Of a stretch of DNA of 64,000 nucleotides, positions 26,862-33,883 are shown piece after piece. Both the position numbers and the translations under genes were made by a program. This DNA is from UBA285 sp049970695 (GTDB taxonomy: Archaea > Thermoproteota > Thermoprotei_A > Sulfolobales > Desulfurococcaceae). The stretch's first letter is position 1; each line of letters begins with the position of its first letter. The notes beneath the pieces were generated by a model. It was given only the letters and a program-made list of their open reading frames with translations, was not told the DNA's origin and searched no databases. The stretch is taken from contig JBMFML010000003.1 of NCBI GenBank assembly GCA_049970695.1, forward strand, positions 1 to 64,000, written 5' to 3'.

Positions 26862-27682
26862 ATGTATATTACCTCGTATTTCTTGGCTACCCGGTCTAGT
26901 GCACTACGCGAAAACACTGTTAAGCGCCCAGGTACGCCTCCTGGTGCTAAGTGTAGGATGCTTAAATTATCAGGCGTCGCGACGTCTACGCCCGGCAAAT
27001 TTCTAGCAGCCTTTGCTAATGGCACACTATAGCTCGACAACACGAAAAGGACGCTTCTGGGTTCAACGTACCTTCTTCCTCTCATTTTACCCTTTCCGGC
27101 CCTAATTCTAACTCTGTCGTGACTTCTCTCTATATCAGGCCATACTCCAATCTTGTTGAGGAACTCCCTCAACTCGCTTGTCCTGGCATAAGTGGTTTCG
27201 ACTTCGTCTACTACTATTACCGGCAATTTATCTACTGAGAACACGTGACCTCTTTCCCTCACAAGATCCACTCTCGACGTGGCTGCTAATGCTGATACTA
27301 TCGCTGCTATTCTCTCATTTTTATTTACTTCTTCGTGAATTCTGCGGTCAGGTGTGGGTGGAAACGCCAAGCGGCCTTTCCTAGCAGAGGGAACAAACCT
27401 GACAGTGCCGTTTGGTAATCTGGGTACCCTCGCAAGGCCGTAGCCAACGCCCCAAGATCTCGCTGTAGTTCTCTTGCCAGCCATGGGGTCTCTTCCTTTT
27501 GGTTGCAACATGGCTGTAAATGCCGATAAAAATGCCCTGCTAATCAAGTCCTTTCTAATTGGATAGTAAAATAGCGCTGGTAGTTCTATTTCTTCAACAA
27601 CACTTCCATCAACACCATAGACAAATGACGTGAGCTTTTCAACCTTAAGTAGCGGATCCTTTACGCTTACTAGAACCTTCAT
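26858..27682 (-). CDS. rpl4: Ribosomal protein L4
   Basis: A 274-residue large-subunit protein (eukaryotic L4 type). It contains GKRTTARSWGVGYGLARVPR, RKGRLAFPPTPDRRIHEEVN and GKGKMRGRRYVEPRSVLFVL. ATG start, nine bases after L3. Confidence 0.97.
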   Translation of the reverse strand: MKVLVSVKDPLLKVEKLTSFVYGVDGSVVEEIELPALFYYPIRKDLISRAFLSAFTAMLQPKGRDPMAGKRTTARSWGVGYGLARVPRLPNGTVRFVPSARKGRLAFPPTPDRRIHEEVNKNERIAAIVSALAATSRVDLVRERGHVFSVDKLPVIVVDEVETTYARTSELREFLNKIGVWPDIERSHDRVRIRAGKGKMRGRRYVEPRSVLFVLSSYSVPLAKAARNLPGVDVATPDNLSILHLAPGGVPGRLTVFSRSALDRVAKKYEVIYI

Positions 27683-27691
27683 AGAGACCCC

Positions 27692-28885
27692 CTACGCGCC
27701 TTGCTTGCTTTCAAGGCTTAGATATACTATTTGGGGCGGAGACATTGGAATCCACTTCAGTAATGGCCTAATTGGATGTCTGAGTATTAGAAGCCTCTTA
27801 GCCGGACCTATGCAAGAGCCTTTTAGCAATATATATGGCCCATAAATGAGGCCGTAGTGCAGGAATCCTCCTTTTACTACAACTTCTGGTCCAAACAGCC
27901 CTATCTTTATTATTCTCTTATTGAGCTCCGTTCTCCTGTGAAAGCCCATTTGACCTGCTTGTGGAACTTCGCTCATCGAGTACGTAAATGCGGGGCCCCT
28001 GGAGCCAACTTTTCTACTGCCCTTTCTGTGCTTATGCCACCTTGGGAGCTCCTTTACTCCGAATCTCTTAATTACGCCTTGAAAACCATGTCCCTTTGTT
28101 ACCCCGATTACATCTACAAACTGTCCTTCTAAGAAGACGTCCTTAGGCGTTAGGTAAGAGCCGAATATGGACTCTGCGTACTTGATGACCTCGTCAATGC
28201 TCTTACCATGTATTTTTATTTCTAGTATTTCAACCTTCTTTTTGCCTATTCCAGATAGAGGCGGTATTGTCGTCACTATTGCGCGCACTTCTACTATATT
28301 TCCACTTAATATCTGCTTCATTTCTTCTTCGCTTGATTCGGCAACAAACTTGTATCCGTATTCGCCACTTGGATCGGGCTTTACCAAGCCATGGTTTGTC
28401 TTTCGAAGCCCGTGCAGATACTTCCTGACAACTTCTTTAGGGCTTAGATTCCACAGCGGGTTGCTTGAGTACAATTCCTCAGTAGCTTTTAGCACGGCAT
28501 CGACAGGGTTTGCCCAGACCTCGCCAACCGTGTATAAGTAGCCCTTTTCGTCGCGAGCGTAAGTTCTTAGCCCTGCTACGACTATGGGGGGAGAGTCGAG
28601 CACGGTTATTGGCGCGAAAACTTCCTTACCAGTAAATGGGGTGTTTGGTCTATCCTCTATTATTATTGCGTGCGTCATGCCCGCCTTGTAAGCAGGATAA
28701 GCTAAGAGCACGGGTTTAGGTGCAATGTTCCTCTTTGAGGCTTCCGTTCCGTACTTTTCAACTACGAGGTCGAACCAGCTAAAGCTAGGCCAAGACTTCA
28801 CTCTAGGCGTTAGTTCTTCAGCTCTCTTGCGGGGCCTCACTCCTAAGCTTCCATGCCTCGGCGCACTTAACTTTCTATGTCCCAA
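27692..28885 (-). CDS. rpl3: Ribosomal protein L3
   Basis: A 397-residue large-subunit protein, longer than the roughly 340-350 residues usual in archaea. It starts MGHRKLSAPRHGSLGVRPRK, has FVDVIGVTKGHGFQGVIKR and ends in YLSLESKQGA. TTG 28885 is chosen because it follows a GGTGGTGA ribosome site and matches the family N-terminus; the two GTG codons upstream are part of that site. It is the first ribosomal gene of the cluster. Confidence 0.96.
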   Translation of the reverse strand: MGHRKLSAPRHGSLGVRPRKRAEELTPRVKSWPSFSWFDLVVEKYGTEASKRNIAPKPVLLAYPAYKAGMTHAIIIEDRPNTPFTGKEVFAPITVLDSPPIVVAGLRTYARDEKGYLYTVGEVWANPVDAVLKATEELYSSNPLWNLSPKEVVRKYLHGLRKTNHGLVKPDPSGEYGYKFVAESSEEEMKQILSGNIVEVRAIVTTIPPLSGIGKKKVEILEIKIHGKSIDEVIKYAESIFGSYLTPKDVFLEGQFVDVIGVTKGHGFQGVIKRFGVKELPRWHKHRKGSRKVGSRGPAFTYSMSEVPQAGQMGFHRRTELNKRIIKIGLFGPEVVVKGGFLHYGLIYGPYILLKGSCIGPAKRLLILRHPIRPLLKWIPMSPPQIVYLSLESKQGA

Positions 28886-28933
28886 TTTCACCACCTACAC
28901 ATAAGCACACTAACATACTGCTAAGTGTAGTAG

Positions 28934-28945
28934 CCTTTTATAAGC
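28934..28945 (-). promoter_or_regulatory. TATA box driving the ribosomal cluster from rpl3
   Basis: GCTTATAAAAGG on the minus strand lies about 50 bases upstream of the L3 start. It predicts transcription from about 28912 and a 27-base leader that contains the GGTGGTGA ribosome site. Confidence 0.6.
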
Positions 28946-29282
28946 TACTTATGGCCAGGCGGTTCACGTGCCTGGATTGAAACGTCCGGGGTGCTTAAAA
29001 AGCTTTTTAACAAGCCAGCTCCTCCGAGTTGATACTAGCGAATGCTCGTTGATACCCGTAGCATGCCTGCTACATCGCCCCGAGGTACGCATTTGGGGGA
29101 ACCGTAGAACAGTAAGGCTATTCCGCATAATTACACATGCATTTTAATGACTGTAATTAACAAGCGCCTTCAAATTACCGCGCGGCAGACAAGTACGCGG
29201 AAGTCCCCGTAGGCAGGTAAGGACGCGGAAGACTAGGAGCGGCGGCTTTTCAAGAAGGGGTTGAAGTCTTTTAACTTACAGC
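28946..29282. other. Gene-free spacer between rpl3 and the SPOUT methylase gene
   Basis: No convincing reading frame, tRNA or T-loop sequence is seen on either strand. The spacer holds the upstream part of the rpl3 promoter region, a pair of direct repeats near 29184-29231, and a GCTTAAAAAGCTTTTTAA palindromic A/T stretch near 28992-29009. A structured RNA is possible but is not supported by a recognisable signature. Confidence 0.4.
29184..29231 (+). repeat. Two imperfect 20-bp direct repeats
   Basis: The units at 29184-29203 and 29212-29231 match at 17 of 20 bases (GGCAGnnAAGnACGCGGAAG), separated by 8 bases, so the period is 28. They lie in an otherwise gene-free spacer. Confidence 0.6.
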
Positions 29283-30113
29283 TTAAGTTGCCAAGAAGAC
29301 GTTTAGTATTCCAAGAGTTATCACCAGTGCTTCTTCTGTTCTGACTGTCACAACCTTTTGCTCCGGAATGGTGTTCCAGACAAAGTCCGCGTAATCCATT
29401 ATATTAAATGATTCTTGCTCCGCAAGCTCGAATAAGTCGTACTTGGGCCCCCCAAATAGTACCAATATGCTTTTCTCTTGCATCTTTTTGACATCATCTA
29501 TTCTCGGTATGTTTCCTTTGCGATCTGTGACCACAACATAATTGGCCCTCTTCCCGTGAATATCAAGAGTTTTTTTCAAGCTCTCCACGAAGGACAGCGC
29601 GGGTCCTCTATAAACTTCTTTGTCAAGACATTCGACTACCTTTTCTCGCGCACTGACTACTTTTACAAGTACTATTTCGCCGGTTTTTTCGCAAGGACCT
29701 TTAACTAAGTACGGTTTCACGTCTCCTACGTGTGCCCTCAAAAGGCCATTTTCATCTTTGAAGACGTATGCCAGTCTCTCTTCCCCCTCTCGGGGCTTTT
29801 GGTCAACGTCGAAAATGTTTAGCCTTATTGGCGGCAACACTCCAACATGCCTGAGCACGGGAGACAAGGGCACTAGCAGCTTCCTAAGATAGGGTGGCGT
29901 GAAGAAGTACCTCCAGTGCTCTTCTATTATATACCTGTGCTCTGAAAACTCTTCACTACTCGTTGAGCGTTCTTTGAAGAAGATTACCTCGCGAACACCA
30001 AATATCGAGGTCCAGCGAGCTACTTGATGTATGCGAATAGATTTTTGTAACAAGCTGTGCTCAATGCTCAAAATGCTCGTAGGCAGAGCTACTTTTACTA
30101 TTGCCCGCACCAT
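29283..30113 (-). CDS. SPOUT-type RNA methyltransferase (DUF171 / SPOUT1 family)
   Basis: The 276-residue protein matches the archaeal family next to rpl3 that is related to human C9orf114/SPOUT1. The N-terminal part has IVKVALPTSILSIEHSLLQK and IHQVARWTSIFGVREVIFF; a mid segment (residues about 95-180) forms an inserted OB-like domain. The C-terminal part contains ILVLFGGPKYDLFEL and WNTIPEQKVVTVRTEEALVI, the knotted SAM-binding region. It probably methylates rRNA; the target is not evident. The gene lies upstream of rpl3 on the same strand, a conserved archaeal arrangement, although a 390-bp spacer and a separate rpl3 promoter divide them. Confidence 0.8.
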   Translation of the reverse strand: MVRAIVKVALPTSILSIEHSLLQKSIRIHQVARWTSIFGVREVIFFKERSTSSEEFSEHRYIIEEHWRYFFTPPYLRKLLVPLSPVLRHVGVLPPIRLNIFDVDQKPREGEERLAYVFKDENGLLRAHVGDVKPYLVKGPCEKTGEIVLVKVVSAREKVVECLDKEVYRGPALSFVESLKKTLDIHGKRANYVVVTDRKGNIPRIDDVKKMQEKSILVLFGGPKYDLFELAEQESFNIMDYADFVWNTIPEQKVVTVRTEEALVITLGILNVFLAT

Positions 30114-30148
30114 TAGCTATCCGTACACCTGAATCAAAACCTACTCTT

Positions 30149-30283
30149 CTACTTGCCTTTCCCACTTTCCCCCTTTTCCTTCTGCTGTTTGGCTTTTTCC
30201 TTAGTTTTTTCCTTGGACTTCTCCTCTCCCTTTCTCACCGTCTCCTTAACCATGAATATTGTTGTTTTTTGCCTGCCACCCAT
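30149..30283 (-). CDS. Lysine-rich 44-aa microprotein, resembling only the S25e N-terminal tail
   Basis: A short gene from ATG 30283 to TAG 30149 with GGGGG as ribosome site and an A/T-rich TATA region near 30310. The product starts MGGRQKTTIFMVKETVRKGE and continues almost only with Lys, Glu, Gln and Gly to the end. Archaeal ribosomal protein S25e begins with a similar MGG plus Lys/Glu-rich tail, but the winged-helix domain that makes S25e is absent: 35 bases later the methylase gene begins. It may be a truncated S25e, or an independent basic peptide. Because of its spacing it is probably co-transcribed with the methylase gene. Confidence 0.55.
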   Translation of the reverse strand: MGGRQKTTIFMVKETVRKGEEKSKEKTKEKAKQQKEKGESGKGK

Positions 30284-30357
30284 GCAAAGCCCCCTTTAAT
30301 GCAAGCGCTAACTAGCCTTTTATTAATTGCGTTTAATTTGCAGGAGTTGCTGAGCCG

Positions 30358-32034
30358 CTAGTGGCTGTGCTTTTCGCGAAGAGCGCTGGCCCGCTCTTCA
30401 CTACGCATTTTGAGGGGTTTGAAGGTAGACACGACTTTAGGATATTTAAACTGCGTGTTCAAGTATATTGCCTCGCCAACTCCAAGCTTCTTGGCCGTAG
30501 AGACCAGTTGCTCATCTATACCGAGAATCTTCTTCACCTTCTCAAGGTAGTTATCGTTTGGAGACCCGAACACTAAGATGTTAGACACGTTCTCCAGAAT
30601 TTCATCTGGGTAGTCGTCGGGGTTTTGAGAAGAGAGAACAACACCTACTTTCTTACTGCGGCCTTCTCGCACTATTTCAAGTAGTATCTTCAGCCTGAGC
30701 AGCCTCCACGCGTCATCTACGACTAGCAGTAGGCCTGGTCCTTCGCCACCTTTCATCAGCATGTGTCTTACAATTCCCACGAAGAGAGAGGCATAAGTAT
30801 TCTGGTAAACCGTGCCTCTGTTTTCAAGATCTACGAGGAGGCTACCATTAAGGCGCTCTTGCAGTCGCTCGTATTTGACCTCGCTATTGATGAACTCCGC
30901 GAATGGCACGATCACCGAAGCACTAGGATCCCTATAAATAGCTGATTGGTCGCCTGCTATTGTGGCCAAGGCCTTTACTACCGCATCTACGCTTAACCCG
31001 CCCGCGTACGAGAGAGCCTCTACCACTACTCTCCTCCAATTGAGCTCGTCTATACCTGGTGGCGGTGCTAGTGCGCTTATCGGCGCTTCCTCGGGCGAGA
31101 GTACTGGAAGAAGCCCATCGGCCAGGTATCTCTTCAAGTCGCCTTTAAAGTCTATTGCTATCACGTTCATGTAGCCCTCAGAAACTACTTGTTCAATAAG
31201 CGATGCGAGGAAAGTTGATTTACCTCTTCCAGTTGGACCTATAATAGCCATGTGCTGGTAGAGGGCTGTGGGAGGTATTGAAACAGGGTGCCGCGTCTCC
31301 TTCTCGAAACCTACTAAAACCCCTTGCTCGCTAACCAGGGGCCTGTCTATGTCTATTGGCTGAAGAGCTGCTAAGCGAGTCGATTCAGCTTCTACTCTTG
31401 GTAACTTGGGTTCCGGATCTATACCTAAAATACCAGCGACAAGCGATAAGAGCTCTAATCGACTAGGTTTTTCGAGCTCTAAGCCAAAGTGGTTTTTGAA
31501 CACGGATAGTACCAGCGACTCGTAGTAGTCTGCAATGCTCTTAGCCGTGCCTTTGTCTTTCGCCTCTACGCGTATTACTACTGCAAGTGCAACCCTGACA
31601 AAGGGCTTTCCTTCAAGGATGGCATTGTACAGGGACTTGAGCTTATCGAGCTTAAGCTTAAGTTTTAGCTTCTGAGCTTCGTTTGCGGCTAACTCTATGT
31701 CGGCTTGGATGTTCAAAATGCTGTTTTTGAGTGCGCGCATAAAGCTCTTCATATCCAGCTCTTCTTTGTAGAGCAGCAAGAAGACTCTTGAAGGCAGCGC
31801 CCTTATTAAAGCAGCGTAAGCATCAAGAATAGACCTCGCTGAGCCCTCGGGAAGGTCTTCGACGCCGTAATTGACACCTTTACACAGGAGAACTCTGCTA
31901 AGCACGACGCCCTTTCCAAAATCGACTACCACGTCAGGAGGGTCTAGCTCCACTTTAGCTGATCCAAGCACGTAGCTGTATCGCGGGTCGAGCCTCTCGA
32001 GAATTTTAATCAAGGACCTTACGACCATTGGCAT
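30358..32034 (-). CDS. cedB: CedB-like HerA/VirB4-type ATPase of the DNA import system
   Basis: The roughly 558-residue protein has an N-terminal domain of about 220 residues and a C-terminal RecA-like ATPase of the HerA/VirB4/FtsK group. Walker A is GPTGRGKST near residues 266-274, Walker B is LLLVVDDAWRLL near 445, and a sensor-like VVLSSQNPDDYP follows. There is no membrane helix. In Sulfolobus, CedB powers import of chromosomal DNA after UV damage through the CedA membrane complex. The three genes immediately upstream encode membrane proteins matching CedA1, CedA and CedA2, which supports the identification. ATG 32034 is used; the gene overlaps the 3' part of cedA2. Confidence 0.8.
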   Translation of the reverse strand: MPMVVRSLIKILERLDPRYSYVLGSAKVELDPPDVVVDFGKGVVLSRVLLCKGVNYGVEDLPEGSARSILDAYAALIRALPSRVFLLLYKEELDMKSFMRALKNSILNIQADIELAANEAQKLKLKLKLDKLKSLYNAILEGKPFVRVALAVVIRVEAKDKGTAKSIADYYESLVLSVFKNHFGLELEKPSRLELLSLVAGILGIDPEPKLPRVEAESTRLAALQPIDIDRPLVSEQGVLVGFEKETRHPVSIPPTALYQHMAIIGPTGRGKSTFLASLIEQVVSEGYMNVIAIDFKGDLKRYLADGLLPVLSPEEAPISALAPPPGIDELNWRRVVVEALSYAGGLSVDAVVKALATIAGDQSAIYRDPSASVIVPFAEFINSEVKYERLQERLNGSLLVDLENRGTVYQNTYASLFVGIVRHMLMKGGEGPGLLLVVDDAWRLLRLKILLEIVREGRSKKVGVVLSSQNPDDYPDEILENVSNILVFGSPNDNYLEKVKKILGIDEQLVSTAKKLGVGEAIYLNTQFKYPKVVSTFKPLKMRSEERASALREKHSH

Positions 32035-32176
32035 CAACTTTTCTGCTGACTACTATCAGTAGTGCTAAGAGTGCTATGGTGAGCACTATGGTAATGCTAT
32101 TGCCTGTGCGTAGGTACTCCATGAACCCATATATCACCAGAATAGTTGCCAGTAGAAACCTAGAGCCCACTTTCAT
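32006..32176 (-). CDS. cedA2: CedA2-like two-helix membrane protein (56 aa)
   Basis: A short gene whose ATG overlaps the cedA stop codon as ATGA (32173-32176) and whose end overlaps the cedB start by 29 bases. The 56-residue product has two membrane helices, about residues 5-19 (SRFLLATILVIYGFM) and 26-42 (NSITIVLTIALLALLIV), separated by EYLRTG, and a basic C-terminus. Size, topology and position match CedA2 of the crenarchaeal DNA-import system. The interlocked overlaps imply translational coupling of all three genes. Confidence 0.7.
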   Translation of the reverse strand: MKVGSRFLLATILVIYGFMEYLRTGNSITIVLTIALLALLIVVSRKVDANGRKVLD

Positions 32177-33540
32177 AGGTAGCCGACCGCGAACCTTGCT
32201 AAGGCACTAGAGAACCCGCCCAGAATCCTCGCAACACCGGCCGATATAGAGGCCAGAACTATCACGTAAACTACTGGTAATATTGCTAGCTCCACGAAGC
32301 TGTATATAGCATAGATTATTAAGGCCTCCGGCGAGTACACGTCAACATACACGGCCTTGGCAATGAAGGGCTCTACTTGAACATCTGGTTTTGACGTCTT
32401 GTAAAAGCCAAGAACTACAGTAAGGTTATGAGTACCACGCGGAATTCTGTAGACATAGACTTTGAGAGCCACGCCGTACCAGTCGAGCTGCTGCTCTTCG
32501 AGATAGTACTGCTCAACGCTGTTTAGGTATACTTTAAATGAGTCCCCAGGCTCCACAACTACTCTTACTTCAGAGTCTGCCGTGGAGTTTAAGTAAATGT
32601 GCGTTGCCCCTTCGCTTTTCTCGGAACCTACCACCTGGATATCGGCTCCAAATTTGACAAGCCTATTAGGAGCCAGCACTATTACATCGGGTAGCACTGC
32701 TGTCTCATTTATGTAACTACCTTTGTCTGCTATTTGAGCAACGTAGCTTAAGCCGGCTATGCTTACGAACATCGTGTGACTTCTACAAGGAAAGCCGAAA
32801 GCGTTGCTGCGAGCATCGAGATACCCGTTATGATCAGAGAGATACCTGTACAGGAGCTCGCCGGAGCTAGGGTCGTATCCTTCGACAATGACGTAGCCCG
32901 CTGGGTTGCCAACTGCGTCAACAAAGGTGAACGACGCACTGCACACCGGCTCCCGGTACGAAAACGGAGGCTGCACGTTACTTACCAACAAAGCCGAGAA
33001 CGAAGGCATGAGTGGAATTCCAATTAAGAAGACCATGGTAACCGCGATGATCGTTGCACCAGCACTTCTAGCGAGTTTAAGTGGAATGGCGTGAAGCACC
33101 AGCCCCAATGCTATTAGTACTTGATAAGAGCTCAGCAAGATAGCTGCCAGCACGAAGATCGATAGGAGAGTCATAAAACAAGACACTATTAGACTCGTCA
33201 CGGGGCTCACGAAATTCGATGCTATGAAGCCTAGTCCCACTCTTTCAAGCGCCACTCCAATAGCCTTTAATACGACCAAGACATTCGTTAGTGTAGTCAA
33301 TCTATTTGCAAGCCAGGTACTAAAGGCGGCCCAATCGCTACCAAGAATAGAACTGATGTAATTCACAAGGCTGAGCAGGATGTCGTAAGAAAAGACGAGC
33401 ACAGCTGAGAAGAGCCCATCTGACACGAGTTCTCTTGCAATTCTCTTGATACTTAGAAAAGGAAGTGGCAGCGCCTTTAGAAGCAGCCCCGTACAATAGG
33501 ATAACACCGACAAGTAAAACGCTAAAGCTAGCAACCTCAA
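32173..33540 (-). CDS. cedA: CedA-like polytopic membrane protein of the DNA import system
   Basis: The 455-residue protein has two N-terminal helices, a group of further helices to about residue 185, an extracellular beta-rich domain of about 200 residues, and a last helix pair near the C-terminus (residues about 415-440). In the Ced system CedA forms the channel for double-stranded DNA uptake with CedA1 and CedA2. The first 60 residues resemble CedA1, including the LPLPF motif. TTG 33540 is chosen because an AGGTG ribosome site lies eight bases upstream; GTG 33552, part of that site, is the alternative. The extracellular domain is unusually large for such a protein. Confidence 0.72.
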   Translation of the reverse strand: MRLLALAFYLSVLSYCTGLLLKALPLPFLSIKRIARELVSDGLFSAVLVFSYDILLSLVNYISSILGSDWAAFSTWLANRLTTLTNVLVVLKAIGVALERVGLGFIASNFVSPVTSLIVSCFMTLLSIFVLAAILLSSYQVLIALGLVLHAIPLKLARSAGATIIAVTMVFLIGIPLMPSFSALLVSNVQPPFSYREPVCSASFTFVDAVGNPAGYVIVEGYDPSSGELLYRYLSDHNGYLDARSNAFGFPCRSHTMFVSIAGLSYVAQIADKGSYINETAVLPDVIVLAPNRLVKFGADIQVVGSEKSEGATHIYLNSTADSEVRVVVEPGDSFKVYLNSVEQYYLEEQQLDWYGVALKVYVYRIPRGTHNLTVVLGFYKTSKPDVQVEPFIAKAVYVDVYSPEALIIYAIYSFVELAILPVVYVIVLASISAGVARILGGFSSALARFAVGYL

Positions 33541-33564
33541 TGGGAGTGGCACCTGTTTGCTGTG

Positions 33565-33831
33565 CTATGGAACTTGTGGAGGTGGCGGCATGGGGAGCTG
33601 AAGAGACGACGTTATATAGGCTATTATTGCAAATACAGTTGTTCCCATTGCGAGCCAGAAAGCCGACCAAATAGCGTCTTCTATTATCTTGCCACCTACT
33701 TTCTTGACCTTAATAAATGGCAGTGGCAGTCCTTTTATAAGCCACCCCACAACCCAGGCAAGCAGGAACACAAACCAAGCTACTACTACCACAATAGTAA
33801 TTAAGTTCCTGACGAACTCGACAACGTCCAA
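33565..33831 (-). CDS. cedA1: CedA1-like small two-helix membrane protein
   Basis: The product has about 88 residues, two hydrophobic helices (about residues 10-32 and 56-76) with a short basic loop (PLPFIKVKKVGGKIIEDA) and a Pro-rich end (MPPPPQVP). This matches CedA1, a TrbC/VirB2-pilin-like subunit of the crenarchaeal DNA-import apparatus. It is the first gene of the cluster. TTG 33831 follows GAGGGGTGA by five bases; GTG 33840, inside that ribosome site, would add three residues. Confidence 0.75.
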   Translation of the reverse strand: MDVVEFVRNLITIVVVVAWFVFLLAWVVGWLIKGLPLPFIKVKKVGGKIIEDAIWSAFWLAMGTTVFAIIAYITSSLQLPMPPPPQVP

Positions 33832-33883
33832 CTTATTCACCCCTCTGGTGTTTATGACTTAACTAGGTGAGACTGAATCGAAA

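Noticed and set aside
28961..28990. GGATTGAAAC, similar to the end of many archaeal CRISPR repeats
   Set aside because: It occurs once, with no second copy, spacer periodicity or cas gene nearby.
29190..29250. GCGGAAGTCC as an RNase P RNA conserved region I
   Set aside because: The other conserved regions and a closing long-range stem are missing, and the sequence is explained as part of a direct repeat.
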